Shown: positions 26,028-35,069, counted from the first letter of the stretch. The stretch: 64,000 bases of DNA from Amycolatopsis saalfeldensis (GCF_900110575.1 NZ_FOEF01000004.1:310001-374000); one strand, 5' to 3'. The notes: a model not told the origin generated them from the letters alone. Program-made: numbers and translations.

Positions 26028-26939
26028 ATGGAAGTCTGCCAGGCGCTGCGGCGGCTGCTCGGCGACGTCGAGATCGAGCACGTTTTCCGCGACGCGCCGA
26101 CCACTGTGCGCCTCGAGATCCGGGCGGGCGCGGAAACCGCGATCGGGACCGGCGCCCACGATCTGCTCCGCGGCACCTGGCAGATCGGCGGGGGCGGCAA
26201 ATCGATCTTCCTCGCCGTGTTCGATCAGGCGCGGACCACCGTGCTCACCCAGGGGCGCCGGATCGACGTCCCGGCGGGCCACCTGTTCGCGGGCTCGTCG
26301 GAGGTGCCGTTCACGGTGATCCAGGAGGGCGCCTGCCGGTGGCACGTCATCCGGGTCGGCGGATCGCTGATCCAGCTACCGCCCGCGACCGTCGATCGGG
26401 TCCTCTACCGGCCGTACGCGCTGAGCCCGCAGGCGCGCCAGCTGATCGAGAACATCATGCCGATCACCGCCGGGCTCGACGGGGACGGGCAGCCGGCGGT
26501 CGATGTGGCCGGCCTCGACCACTATCTGAGCGGGCTGGCCGAGCTGATCCTCCGCTCGATCCACGCCACCGGGCCCGACGCGGGTCCCGGGACGGCGCGG
26601 CGGGAGCACATCGAGCGGTACATCCGGCGGAACCTCACCGACCCCCGGCTCTGCGTCGGCTCGGTCGCCGCCGCGCACGCGGTCTCCCGGCGCCGGCTGT
26701 ACCAGCTGTTCGACGGTGCCGGCGTCGCGCGCTTCATCCGGCGGGCGAGGATCGACAAGGCGAAGGCGCTGCTCGCCGATCCGGCGTATCGGGACCAGAG
26801 CATCAGGCAGATCGCCGAGTCGGTCGGCATCCGCAGCGCGCAGCATTTCTCCCACCTGTTCCGCGAAGCGACCGGCGAGTCGCCGCTGTCCTTCCGCCGG
26901 AATGCGGTCATTCAGCTCGGCGAGCGCAGCGCGAAATAG
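26028..26939 (+). CDS. AraC-family transcriptional regulator
   Basis: 303 aa from the ATG at 26028 behind GAGGAGAAA. The N-terminal cupin-like ligand domain has LEIRAGAETAIGTGAHDLLR and GRRIDVPAGHLFAGSSEVPF. The C-terminal HTH pair is VGSVAAAHAVSRRRLYQLFD, FIRRARIDKAKALLADPAYR, IRQIAESVGIRSAQHFSHLF and REATGESPLSFRR. It is a distant paralog of the AraC gene at 23929. Its 3' end overlaps the convergent hypothetical gene by 28 bp. Position just before the peroxidase-P450 genes makes it a candidate controller of that locus. Confidence 0.92.
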   Translation: MEVCQALRRLLGDVEIEHVFRDAPTTVRLEIRAGAETAIGTGAHDLLRGTWQIGGGGKSIFLAVFDQARTTVLTQGRRIDVPAGHLFAGSSEVPFTVIQEGACRWHVIRVGGSLIQLPPATVDRVLYRPYALSPQARQLIENIMPITAGLDGDGQPAVDVAGLDHYLSGLAELILRSIHATGPDAGPGTARREHIERYIRRNLTDPRLCVGSVAAAHAVSRRRLYQLFDGAGVARFIRRARIDKAKALLADPAYRDQSIRQIAESVGIRSAQHFSHLFREATGESPLSFRRNAVIQLGERSAK

Positions 26940-27562
26940 CCGACTTTCATGAACCGGTCGCCGGGCAGCCGGTAGAGGATCTTGCCCAGATACGCGCCGG
27001 GCACCAGCTGGACGAGCTCGTCGCGGATATCCCGGATCACCAGCCGCGGGTTGCCCGAATTGGCGTAATCGATGGCCAGGACGCTGAGGTCGGGATCGTT
27101 TTTCCCCCGATCGGGGTAAGCGCTGAAATCGAAAGCCAGCACGCCGTCGGTGCCGTCGGTCATGGAGTACAGCGGCCAGAGCAGTTTCGCGGGCAGTTTC
27201 GCCGTGCGGGGCATCCGGTTCACGCCGCCGGTCGCCCCGAAGCGTTTGCCCTGCCAGGGCATCCACATCCCGGTCAGCAGGCGCACGGCGTTGTCCAGCA
27301 ACGGATTCGTCGTGGTGGTGACCAGGATTCCCTCGGTGGAGCCACGCAATCCGTCGGGCGGGTCCCCGTGCCGGAACAGTTCGTTGAGTTCCCCGTCGGC
27401 CGCCGCGCGGTTCGTGGCGGCTTTGGCCGAGAGCTCTCGGCACCAGTCCCAGGCCCGCGCGGCCGCCGGCTCCCGTGCCGTGGCGGCCAGTTCCCTGATC
27501 CCGAGGAGCCGCCGCGCCACGGTGGCGGCCGCGGAATCGCCGGCCGTGCGTAAGTCTTCCAT
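26912..27562 (-). CDS. Conserved-looking hypothetical protein (about 216 aa)
   Basis: 216 aa from the ATG at 27562. No catalytic motif is recognised. The N-terminal half is helical (GIRELAATAREPAAARAWDW), then STEGILVTTTTNPLLDNAVR and LTGMWMPWQGKRFGATGGVN. The C-terminal half alternates strands: DGVLAFDFSAYPDRGK, LSVLAIDYANSGNPRLVIRD, LVPGAYLGKILYRLPGD and an ending GYFALRS. The pattern G-lV-I-D-E-L-pG-yLGK-YFaL suggests a lipocalin-like or enzyme-accessory barrel. It diverges from the haem peroxidase gene with 156 bp between, so it may belong to the same locus. Function unknown. Confidence 0.8.
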   Translation of the reverse strand: MEDLRTAGDSAAATVARRLLGIRELAATAREPAAARAWDWCRELSAKAATNRAAADGELNELFRHGDPPDGLRGSTEGILVTTTTNPLLDNAVRLLTGMWMPWQGKRFGATGGVNRMPRTAKLPAKLLWPLYSMTDGTDGVLAFDFSAYPDRGKNDPDLSVLAIDYANSGNPRLVIRDIRDELVQLVPGAYLGKILYRLPGDRFMKVGYFALRSPS

Positions 27563-27718
27563 GGGAACAGTGGACTCGGCCGGGGTGCATTTCGGAATAC
27601 CTCACGAAGGGGAGAACGGCGATTGTGGCCGGTGATCCGGGGTACGGTTCGCTTTCCCGAACCCGAGACGGACCGATTCCGGGGCGGACATCACCGAAGA
27701 TGTGAGGATGTGGGCCGG

Positions 27719-29674
27719 ATGGTGGATCAGGGAAAGCGCCGGGTGCCGAATCGGCTGGGCGGGCGGCAATGGCACCAGCTTCCGGCGCCGAAGATGCCGA
27801 TGCCCGCGCAATTGGCCGCGTTGCCGCTGCACCTGGGCACCTTGATCAGGATCCGGCGGAAGCTCCGGGAGGAGAATCTGTACGAGGTCCCGCTCGAGGC
27901 GAACCCCGCCGCCCCGGCCGAGCCGGTCGAGCCACCGGAGGAAGCCCTGCGCGCCAGGACCCCGGACGGCCGGTGGAACGACCTGTCGGACCCGGAAATG
28001 GGCAGCGCCGGCACACCGTTCGGCCGGAACGTGCCGCCGCACCTGACCCGGCCGGACACCCGGATCATGATGGACCCGAACCCCCGTGACATCAGCAACC
28101 TGCTGCTGGCCAGGGACACGTTCAAGCCCGCGCACATCATCAACGCGCTGGCCGCCGCCTGGCTGCAGTTCGAGAACCACAACTGGTTCTTCCACGGCAC
28201 CGGCGACCCGGCCGACTGCATCGAGATCCCGCTGTCCGAACAGGACGACTGGCCCGAGCGGCCGATGCGGATCCGGCGGACCCCGCGCCATCCCTGCTCC
28301 CACACGAAGACCGACCGCGCGCCGGCGTACGTCAACGAGGAAACGCATTGGTGAGACGCTTCGCAGCTCTACGGCACCGGTGCGGCGAAGCAGAAGAGCA
28401 TCCGCAGCTACGTCGACGGCAAGATCAGGGTCCAGGACGACGCCCGGCTCCTGCCGCACGACGAGCTGCCCGGCGTGGACCTCACCGGGATGACCGAGAA
28501 CTGGTGGACCGGGGTCGCGATGCTGCACACGTTGTTCTCCCGTGAGCACAACGCGATCTGCGACGCGATCAAGAAGGAGCATCCGGAATTCGGCGACCAG
28601 CGGCTGTTCGAGGTCGCCTGGCTGACGAACGCGGCGCTGATCGCCAAGATCCACACCGTCGAATGGACGCCCACGGTGCTGCGGCACCCGGCGCTGCAGG
28701 TCGGCATGCGGGCCAACTGGTGGGGCCTGGCCGGGGAGACCGTCGGCCGGACGCTCGGGCGGTTCAGCGACCGGGACGTGGTGAGCGGCATCGTCGGCTC
28801 CCCGCCGAGCCACCACGGGGTGCCGTTCTCCCTGACCGAGGAGTTCGTCTCGGTCTACCGGATGCACCCGCTGATCCCCGACGACTGGTCGTTCTTCGAC
28901 CTCGAAAGCGGCCGCCTGGTGGAAAAGGCCTCGTTCACCGACATCCAGGGCGCGGCCACCCGGGCGTTCATGGACAAGTACTCCATGGCCGATCTGTACT
29001 ACTCGTTCGGGCTGGCCAACGCCGGGCGCGTCTGCCTGCACAACTACCCGAACGCCCTGCGCCGGCTGCACCGGATCGACGGCCAGCTGACCGATCTGGC
29101 CACTTTGGACATCACCCGTGACCGCGAGCGCGGCGTGCCCCGCTACAACGACCTGCGCGAGGCGCTGGGCATGCCCCGGGCGAAGACGTTCGCCGAGCTG
29201 ACCCCGAACCGGAAGTGGGCGGCCGAGATCGACCGGCTGTACAAGGGTGACGTCGACCTGGTGGACACGATGGTCGGGATGTACGCGGAAGAACCGCCGC
29301 TGGGCTTCGGGTTCTCCGACACGGCGTTCCGGATCTTCATCCTGATGGCGTCGCGCCGGCTGCAGAGCGATCGGTTCTTCACCTCGCACTTCACCCCGGA
29401 GGTGTACACGAAAACCGGGTTCGACTGGGTGCGGAAGACCACGATGAAGGAGATCCTGCTGCGCCACCACCCGGAGCTGGCGACCGCGCTGGAGCACGTG
29501 GAACTGCCCTTCGCCCCGTGGCCGGTGTCCTCGGACGAGGGGGGAGGCGGCCTGGTCCCGGACCGGCTGAAGGCCGGGGTCAAGGCGTTGAACCTGCTCA
29601 AGACCGTCGCGCGGGCGCCGCTCGACGACACCCGGGAGCCGCCGCTGTTCGCCCCGCAGCCGAAGTTTCCCTGA
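27719..29674 (+). pseudogene. Haem peroxidase/fatty-acid-dioxygenase-like protein, interrupted by an in-frame TGA
   Basis: 652 codons from the ATG at 27719 with a TGA at 28352-28354 (codon 212) in the same frame. Both sides belong to the animal-haem-peroxidase superfamily of the linoleate dioxygenase/peroxinectin type. The distal-His region is WLQFENHNWFFHG (H154). Around the stop the sequence reads NEETHW-stop-DASQLYGTG, where family members have a second Trp (THWWDxSQxYG), so TGG to TGA is the simplest change. Downstream are LFSREHNAIC with the conserved Arg, and a His-containing C-terminal core. No second lesion is seen over the remaining 440 codons, so the change is recent or a sequencing error. 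It may oxidise an unsaturated fatty acid to a hydroperoxide for the P450 16 bp downstream. Confidence 0.85.
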
Positions 29675-29689
29675 TGGAGGGTGCCGCCC

Positions 29690-31018
29690 ATGGTCCGCGA
29701 GTTCCCCGAGCTGAGCCTGCCGGAGAGAGTGGTGTTCACGGCTCTTCAGATCGCGCCGAACACTCTGGCCGGGTTGTTCAGCCAGCGCGACAACCTGGTG
29801 AAGGCCTTCGACAGCCTGGGTACCGAGGTGCTCGCGGCTCGGCTGCTGGCGGAACTGCGGGCGGCTCACCCCGGCGACGCGCTGTGGGCGCGGGTGCTCG
29901 GCGACCGGACGCTGCTCGTCTTCGGCGAGCCGTTGCTGCGGGAGGTGCTCGACCGGTCCGGGGACGACTTCGCGTCGGACCCGGCGGTGAAACTGCGGGG
30001 GATGAGCCACTTCCAGCCCGGCGCCCTGACGATTTCCCACGGCGAGAAGTGGCGTGTGCGCCGGGCGTTCGCCGATGCGGCGCTCTCGCCGGGGAGCCGT
30101 GTCCATCCGCTGGCGCCGCAGTTCTTTTCCGTGGTGCGGCGCGAGATCGCGGTGATGAAGGAGGGGGCGAGGGCGTACCTGCTCGACTGGGGCCGGTTCG
30201 AGGAAACCGTGGAACGCATTGCGCGCCAGGTGATCTTCGGCTCCCGGGCCCGGGACGACGGGGCGCTCACCGCGGCGCTGCACGCGATGATGGCCGAGGC
30301 GAACCAGGTGAACGGGCTCCGGAAGTCGAGGCACTTCGATCCGTTCTACCGGCGCGTGGCGCACTACGTCCGGGCCGCGGAACCGGGCAGCCTGGTTTCC
30401 CGGCTGCCGCCGGCTCCGGAGGAGGTCAGCGCGCTCACCCAGGTGACGCATTGGGTGTTCGCGATGTCGGGCACGCTGGCCGCCAACGTGTTCCGGACGC
30501 TGGCGGCGATCAGCGGCCAGCCCGCGCTCGAGCGGCAGGTGCGCGGCGAACTCCGGTCGGCCCCACTCACGACGGCGTCCGATGTGGATGGACTGAAGCA
30601 CCTGGAATCCTGTCTGCACGAGAGTATGCGGCTCTGGCCGACGACGCCGATGTTCGGCCGGCGGGCCACCGCGGCGACCACTCTCGGCGGGGTGCCGATT
30701 CCCGCGGGAACGCCGGTGCTGGTGGTGAACTCGTTCAATCACCGGGATCCGGTGTCGGTCCCGGACCCGGACGCGTTCGTGCCGTTGCGCCAGACCGGCA
30801 TCGACTACCGGTTCAACCAGTTCGGCAACGGGCGGCAGGGCTGCCCTGGACGTGACCTCGCGGTATTCCTGGCCAAAGCCATTCTGGCGGAGCTGCTGAC
30901 CGGTTGCCGATTCGTCGAACAGGCGCGATCGAGTCTCGTCGAGGGCGGTCCGATGCCCGTCACGCTGAACCATTTTCTGCTGTGCTTCGCGATGGAGCCG
31001 GTGAAACAGATCGCATGA
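29690..31018 (+). CDS. Cytochrome P450, hydroperoxide-isomerase-like candidate
   Basis: 442 aa. The ATG at 29690 is 9 bases after GGAGG (a GTG at 29681 is in frame but too close). The K-helix ExxR is E311-S-M-R314, and the haem-thiolate loop is FGNGRQGCPGRD with C385. The I-helix, where monooxygenases have A/G-G-x-D/E-T, reads A258-M-S-G-T-L-A-A-N-V, with no acidic residue before the Thr. That loss is typical of P450s that use a hydroperoxide (CYP74 or the P450 half of fungal Ppo/linoleate diol synthases) rather than O2 plus electrons. It directly follows the peroxidase/dioxygenase gene. I infer rearrangement of its hydroperoxide product. No ferredoxin or reductase gene is present. Confidence 0.9.
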   Translation: MVREFPELSLPERVVFTALQIAPNTLAGLFSQRDNLVKAFDSLGTEVLAARLLAELRAAHPGDALWARVLGDRTLLVFGEPLLREVLDRSGDDFASDPAVKLRGMSHFQPGALTISHGEKWRVRRAFADAALSPGSRVHPLAPQFFSVVRREIAVMKEGARAYLLDWGRFEETVERIARQVIFGSRARDDGALTAALHAMMAEANQVNGLRKSRHFDPFYRRVAHYVRAAEPGSLVSRLPPAPEEVSALTQVTHWVFAMSGTLAANVFRTLAAISGQPALERQVRGELRSAPLTTASDVDGLKHLESCLHESMRLWPTTPMFGRRATAATTLGGVPIPAGTPVLVVNSFNHRDPVSVPDPDAFVPLRQTGIDYRFNQFGNGRQGCPGRDLAVFLAKAILAELLTGCRFVEQARSSLVEGGPMPVTLNHFLLCFAMEPVKQIA

Positions 31019-31042
31019 CTCCGAAGAAAGGATCGACTGATC

Positions 31043-31579
31043 ATGGAGAACAATTCCGCAGAGGTGGCCGCGCCGAAGCACGGCCGGAGATTCAAGACCG
31101 TCATGGCCGGGATCGGGGTCGCCGTCGGGGCGATGGCCCTGACCGGCGGCGCCCTCGCGGCGTTCACGATCCAGGGCGGCGGCGACGCGTCCGGCCGGGC
31201 GCTGGGCGCGGGTGACCTGAAGGCCCTCGTGTTCACCCAGGTCGCCGATCCTCAGGGCGACCTGCTGCCCGGCGGCACCGGCGCCGCGTCCTTCACCGTG
31301 GCGAACGCGAACGGGTTCGCCGTGCAGGTGAACAAGATCAGCCTCGGCGGGCTGACCGTGGAGCCGGTCGCCGGGCAGACCTGCGGTCCGGAGAACTTCA
31401 GTGTGCCCACCGGGCCCATCACCCTCGCCAAGCCGCTCACCGTCCCGGCGAATTCGACCGCGCAGACCGGCTCCATCCCCGGCGCCATCAGCTTGTCGGC
31501 CGATGCGGGCAACGGCTGTCAGGGCGCGAAGGTGGTCGTGAAGGTCACCGCCATCGATGCCGTGACGGCAGCGGGATAG
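31043..31579 (+). CDS. Secreted beta-rich protein with SipW/TasA-like leader
   Basis: 178 aa from the ATG at 31043, 24 bp after the P450 stop. The leader has a polar N-terminus (HGRRFKTVMAGIGVAVGAMA) and ends LTGGALAAFT, resembling leaders of TasA/camelysin-type surface proteins. The mature part is small, beta-rich and has two Cys (QTCGPENF, GNGCQGAK) that may form a disulfide. The DLLPGGTGAASFTVANANGF block recurs in the next protein, so the two are paralogs. Probably an exported surface or fibre component; its link with the P450 locus is by position only. Confidence 0.75.
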   Translation: MENNSAEVAAPKHGRRFKTVMAGIGVAVGAMALTGGALAAFTIQGGGDASGRALGAGDLKALVFTQVADPQGDLLPGGTGAASFTVANANGFAVQVNKISLGGLTVEPVAGQTCGPENFSVPTGPITLAKPLTVPANSTAQTGSIPGAISLSADAGNGCQGAKVVVKVTAIDAVTAAG

Positions 31580-31603
31580 CGAGCCGGCGGGGTGCGAGCG
31601 GGC

Positions 31604-32227
31604 ATGAGACGACCGATGCTTCTGGTGAGCGCGATACCCGTGGTCCTGATGGTGGGCGGCGTCGCGGCGGCCGCGGAACCGGTCACGCTGAACGCGGTGA
31701 GCGAGCCGGTGGCGGACCTCCTGCCCGGGCGGACCGGCTCCGCGCAGTTCACCGTGATCAATCCCAACGGGTTCGGCGTGCGGCTGGTGTCACTGTCCTT
31801 CGACCGGGTGAAGTCCTCCTCGAACCCGGTGGGCTGCCCGGCCGGCCTGCTCGCCACCCACGACCGACAGCCGGCCGGCGGGCTTTTCGTGCCGGCGTCG
31901 GGCCGGGCTTCCTTCGCCGTGCCGGGGGCGCTGACCCTGTCCGCGGCGGCGACCGACGCGTGTCTCGGCGTGACGTTTGTCGTCGAGGCCCGGGCCGAGG
32001 GCGTCGAGGATGACCGGGGGGCGAGCGCGGTGCCACCGACGGGCCAGGAGGGCTCGGGGCCGGTCGGCGCGCCGGCGAGCAACGGCGGCCCTGGCCAAGG
32101 GAAACTGGCGTTCACCGGGGTCTCGCTCGCCATGCTGGCCGGGGTCGCGCTGGCCTTGCTGCTCGCCGGGATCACGGCGCGGCTGTCCGGAGCCCGGCGT
32201 CGTCGCGCGCAGGGGGCGCGGCGATGA
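31604..32227 (+). CDS. Secreted paralog with LAFTG cell-wall sorting signal
   Basis: 207 aa from the ATG at 31604 (GTG at 31592 possible). A signal peptide ([20 protein letters not shown]) is followed by a domain paralogous to the preceding protein ([20 protein letters not shown]) with Cys at about 78 and 120. A low-complexity stalk precedes L168-A-F-T-G172, a hydrophobic helix ([20 protein letters not shown]) and an Arg-rich end. This is a sortase sorting signal of the LAxTG form used by class E sortases in high-GC Gram-positives. The protein is thus probably attached covalently to peptidoglycan. No sortase gene is in the window. Confidence 0.82.
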   Translation: MRRPMLLVSAIPVVLMVGGVAAAAEPVTLNAVSEPVADLLPGRTGSAQFTVINPNGFGVRLVSLSFDRVKSSSNPVGCPAGLLATHDRQPAGGLFVPASGRASFAVPGALTLSAAATDACLGVTFVVEARAEGVEDDRGASAVPPTGQEGSGPVGAPASNGGPGQGKLAFTGVSLAMLAGVALALLLAGITARLSGARRRRAQGARR

Positions 32228-32994
32228 ACGGCGGCCGGAACGTCAAGGCGGTGGGAGGCCCGGCCGGCCGGAAGGCGCTGCTGCCCGGTGTGCTCGCGAC
32301 GTTGTCCGCGCTGGCATTGAGCGTGGCTTCGTCTCCGACGGCCGCGGCCTCCTACGGCCTGACCGGGTCCGGCACCGCGAGCGGCCGGGCCGGCACGCTG
32401 ATCCGTCCGGACGGTCTCATCTGGACCGACACCGGCGGCAGCTGCCTCGGAACCGATGCGCGCATCACCTTCGCCCCGCCGCAGCCGGGCGTGACCTACC
32501 AGATCCGAATGGTCGGCAAAGGGAATCACCCGGACGGGAACTACCACCCGATCGCGACCGTGGTCACCTTGGCCGGTCCGGTTGTGAACCGGCCGTTGCC
32601 CCGGGGAGGCGCCGATCCACGGCTGGAGTACCTGTTCGTGCAAGCCACGCTGGGCAACTGGGTGAGCAATTCCCACGTCGTGGGCTGTACGCCGACGAAA
32701 CCGGGCGTGGTCAGGGAAGTACCGCCCGCGGTCATCCCGATCTGGGGTCTTCCCGGCTACAACGGGGCGGACACGCCGAACAACCCGAACACGCCACCGC
32801 CGCCGAGCCCGGCTCCGCGATCTGGCGCCGCCGGTGCCCCCACGGGGGCCGCCACCTCCGCGCCGACAGCGGAAAGCGCCGCTCCGCCAGGAGCCGCCGA
32901 GACCACCGCCCCACCGGTCCCGACGGAGACGTCGTCCGAGGCACCGCCGTCTCCGGCAAGCGGGTCCGGCTCATCCTCGGCCGCATCCGGCTGA
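32224..32994 (+). CDS. Secreted protein with Pro/Ala/Ser-rich tail
   Basis: 256 aa; the ATG at 32224 overlaps the previous stop as ATGA, so the two are translated together. A signal peptide ([20 protein letters not shown], ending PTAAA) leads to a compact domain with two Cys ([16 protein letters not shown] and VVGCTPTKP). From about residue 175 the chain is Pro/Ala/Ser/Thr-rich (TPPPPSPAP and on) to the end, without sorting signal or membrane helix. Such tails often cross the cell wall or carry sugars. It likely acts with the anchored protein just before it. No known family recognised. Confidence 0.78.
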   Translation: MNGGRNVKAVGGPAGRKALLPGVLATLSALALSVASSPTAAASYGLTGSGTASGRAGTLIRPDGLIWTDTGGSCLGTDARITFAPPQPGVTYQIRMVGKGNHPDGNYHPIATVVTLAGPVVNRPLPRGGADPRLEYLFVQATLGNWVSNSHVVGCTPTKPGVVREVPPAVIPIWGLPGYNGADTPNNPNTPPPPSPAPRSGAAGAPTGAATSAPTAESAAPPGAAETTAPPVPTETSSEAPPSPASGSGSSSAASG

Positions 32995-33092
32995 CGCGGC
33001 CGGCTCGGTTGCCCGGTGCGCGCCACGCCGGCATGAAACGGGGTATAGTCCGTTTGACCGTACAGTCGATCAACGAAAGAGTTGGTGGAGTC

Positions 33093-33533
33093 ATGCCTCT
33101 CACCGGGGAGTACGAGCCGGGCGCGTTCGAGTTCAGCCGTAACCAGGTGGACCTCTACGAGAGCTCCGGCGGCACGGAGGGCACCGACAACCAGGGTGCG
33201 CCCGTGATCGTCCTGACCTCGCTGGGCGCCAAGACCGGCAAGATCCGCAAGACGGCCCTGCAGCGGGTGGAGCACGAAGGCGAGTACGCGGTCGTGGCCT
33301 CTTTGGGCGGTGCACCCAAGAACCCGGTCTGGTACTACAACGTGAAGGCGAACCCGCACGTCGAGCTTCAGGACGGCCCGGTCAAGAAGGACTACCGGGC
33401 CCGGGAAGTCGACGGCGACGAGTACGCCACCTGGATCGCCCGGGCCATCGAGGCATGGCCGGACTACGCGGAGTACCAGAAGAAGACCACCCGCCGGATG
33501 CCCGTCTTCGTCCTGACGCCGTTCGACGCGTAG
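33093..33533 (+). CDS. Deazaflavin (F420)-dependent nitroreductase-family protein
   Basis: 146 aa from the ATG at 33093 behind GGTGGAG. It is a short split-beta-barrel of the Ddn/Rv3547 family (nitroreductase family deazaflavin-dependent oxidoreductase): [40 protein letters not shown] and [20 protein letters not shown]. These signatures bind coenzyme F420, common in actinomycetes, and members reduce quinones or unsaturated esters. It is followed 15 bp later by a TetR gene that may control it. Confidence 0.93.
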   Translation: MPLTGEYEPGAFEFSRNQVDLYESSGGTEGTDNQGAPVIVLTSLGAKTGKIRKTALQRVEHEGEYAVVASLGGAPKNPVWYYNVKANPHVELQDGPVKKDYRAREVDGDEYATWIARAIEAWPDYAEYQKKTTRRMPVFVLTPFDA

Positions 33534-33548
33534 GCAGCATCGGCGCGC

Positions 33549-34205
33549 GTGAAGGAATTTCTGCCGCAGCTGGGCAAACCACGTCCGGAGCGCGCGGACG
33601 CCGTCCGCAACCGGGCGCTGCTGCTGGCGGCGGCGCGGGCGCTGGTGGCCGAGCGCGGGGCGAGCGACGTCACGATGGACGAGCTCGCCGCGCGGTCAGG
33701 GCTGGGCAAGGGCACGGTCTTCCGCCGGTTCGGCAGCCGGGCGGGCATCTTCCAGGCGTTGCTGGACGAGGAGGAACGCTCGCTGCAGCAGGCCGTCATG
33801 GCCGGCGACCCGCCGCTCGGCCCCGGCGCCCCGGGGCTGGAGCGGCTGGTCGCCTACGGGACCGCGCGGATCGGCTTCCTGTTCGACAACCACGAGATCG
33901 CCCGCGCCTCGCTCGACGGCGGGCAGAAGATCCCCGCCGGCGAATCCCCGTTGTCCCGCTTGCACATCCGGATGCTGCTCGGCGAGATCCGGCCCGCGTT
34001 CGGGGATCTCGACGTGCTCGCCGCCCAGCTCACCGGCGCCCTCGACGGGCCGCTGATGCTCCAGCTGCCCACCGAAGACCTTTCGTCCGCCGCGGCCGCG
34101 CGACAGCGGAAGCGGCTCATGCAGGGCTGGACCGAACTCGTCACCCGGCTCTGCGCCTTGCCGCACCGCGGGCCTTCAGAAGAGGCACACGGGGTTCACC
34201 GGTGA
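33549..34205 (+). CDS. TetR-family transcriptional regulator
   Basis: 218 aa from the GTG at 33549. No clear ribosome site is seen, so translation is probably coupled to the reductase gene 15 bp upstream. The HTH is LLAAARALVAERGASDVTMD, ELAARSGLGKGTVFRRFGSR. The C-terminal part is a typical TetR ligand domain of the SACE_7040/YxaF-like group. The 3' end overlaps the convergent cyclase gene by 30 bp. Likely regulates the upstream F420-type reductase gene and itself. Confidence 0.88.
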   Translation: MKEFLPQLGKPRPERADAVRNRALLLAAARALVAERGASDVTMDELAARSGLGKGTVFRRFGSRAGIFQALLDEEERSLQQAVMAGDPPLGPGAPGLERLVAYGTARIGFLFDNHEIARASLDGGQKIPAGESPLSRLHIRMLLGEIRPAFGDLDVLAAQLTGALDGPLMLQLPTEDLSSAAAARQRKRLMQGWTELVTRLCALPHRGPSEEAHGVHR

Positions 34206-35069
34206 CCCGGTGCCGCCGGGGATGCGCAGGGGTGCGGCGGTGAGGAGGAATTCGGCGGTGCCCAGCTCCGCGCAGACGCGGTGGAGGCCGGCGAGGCGCG
34301 GGCAGTCGAGCAGCACCAGCCCCATGGCGACGAGGCCGATCTGGTGCAGCGGCAGCGGGACAACGCTGCTGGGGAACGGGATCTGCTCGACGCAATCTCC
34401 ACTGTAGACGGCGACCTCGCGGTCGTGGAGCCACGGGAGGCAGGTCGCGTCGAGACCGGCGCGGTGGCCGGGGTCTTCGGTTCCCTGTTCGGCTTCGCGT
34501 CGTTCGAGTCCGATATGGACGAAGACCGCGTCGCCGGTCCCAACGGTGGTTCCGGAGCGGCGCTCGGCCGCGTCCAGATCGCCGGCGGTGACCGGTTCGC
34601 CCGGTTCGAGGAACGGCACGCCGCGGGCCGCCGCCACGTCGAGCAGCACGCCGCGGGTGACGATGCCTTCGCGCTGGGCGAAGATCGAACCGGTGCGAAG
34701 TCCTTGGGGGCTCAGCAAATCCGCGGAGGTGCGGCCGTTGTAGCCCCGGCCCTGCCAGAAGACGTGGGTGATGGCATCGAGGTGGGTGACGGCGAACCCG
34801 TGCGGCGCGAGCTCGAAACTGTCCAATGCCGACACCGGGCTGGTCGAGTCGAAGAGCATCCGGTGCCGGAGCGGGTCGGTGTTGAGGCGATCGGGGCTGG
34901 TGGACAGGTCCCGCCCGATCGACACGACGCGTCCGTGCCGGACCAGCGCGGCCGCGGCGCGCCGGTTGGCGTCGGTGATGTAGTTCAGGGTGCCGAGTTC
35001 GTCGTCCGGCCCCCATTTGCCGGTGTTGGAGCAGCGGTCGAACAGGGCGACGAGCTCCTCGTCCGTCAC
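34176..35069 (-). CDS. Cyclase-family (kynurenine-formamidase-like) metal hydrolase
   Basis: 297 aa from the GTG at 35069 behind GGAGAAG, overlapping the upstream VOC stop by 4 bp. Family features: the N-terminal WGPDDELGTLNYITDANRRA, the metal-binding segment VTHLDAITHVFWQGRGYNG (the HxDxxxH core), and late PLHQIGLVAMGLVLLDCPRL. Cyclase-family enzymes hydrolyse N-formyl-amides or lactone-like compounds with a divalent metal. It is the last gene of a four-gene operon with VOC, SDR and lyase, so it probably carries out a ring-opening or hydrolysis step in the same pathway. Confidence 0.9.
   Translation of the reverse strand: MTDEELVALFDRCSNTGKWGPDDELGTLNYITDANRRAAAALVRHGRVVSIGRDLSTSPDRLNTDPLRHRMLFDSTSPVSALDSFELAPHGFAVTHLDAITHVFWQGRGYNGRTSADLLSPQGLRTGSIFAQREGIVTRGVLLDVAAARGVPFLEPGEPVTAGDLDAAERRSGTTVGTGDAVFVHIGLERREAEQGTEDPGHRAGLDATCLPWLHDREVAVYSGDCVEQIPFPSSVVPLPLHQIGLVAMGLVLLDCPRLAGLHRVCAELGTAEFLLTAAPLRIPGGTGSPVNPVCLF

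Noticed and set aside
28352..28354. Selenocysteine or programmed read-through at the TGA in the peroxidase
   Set aside because: The homologous residue is Trp, not Cys, and no SECIS-like hairpin was evident just after the TGA. A plain nonsense change is simpler.
27602..31081. 1159-codon open frame on the minus strand opposite the peroxidase and P450 genes
   Set aside because: It is the antisense of clearly conserved genes; its composition (His, Arg, Gln, Val-rich without motifs) is the usual GC-rich shadow.
31977..33533. 518-codon plus frame covering the exported proteins and the F420-type reductase
   Set aside because: Only its last 146 codons (from 33093) are a gene; the front is an out-of-frame reading of the two exported-protein genes.
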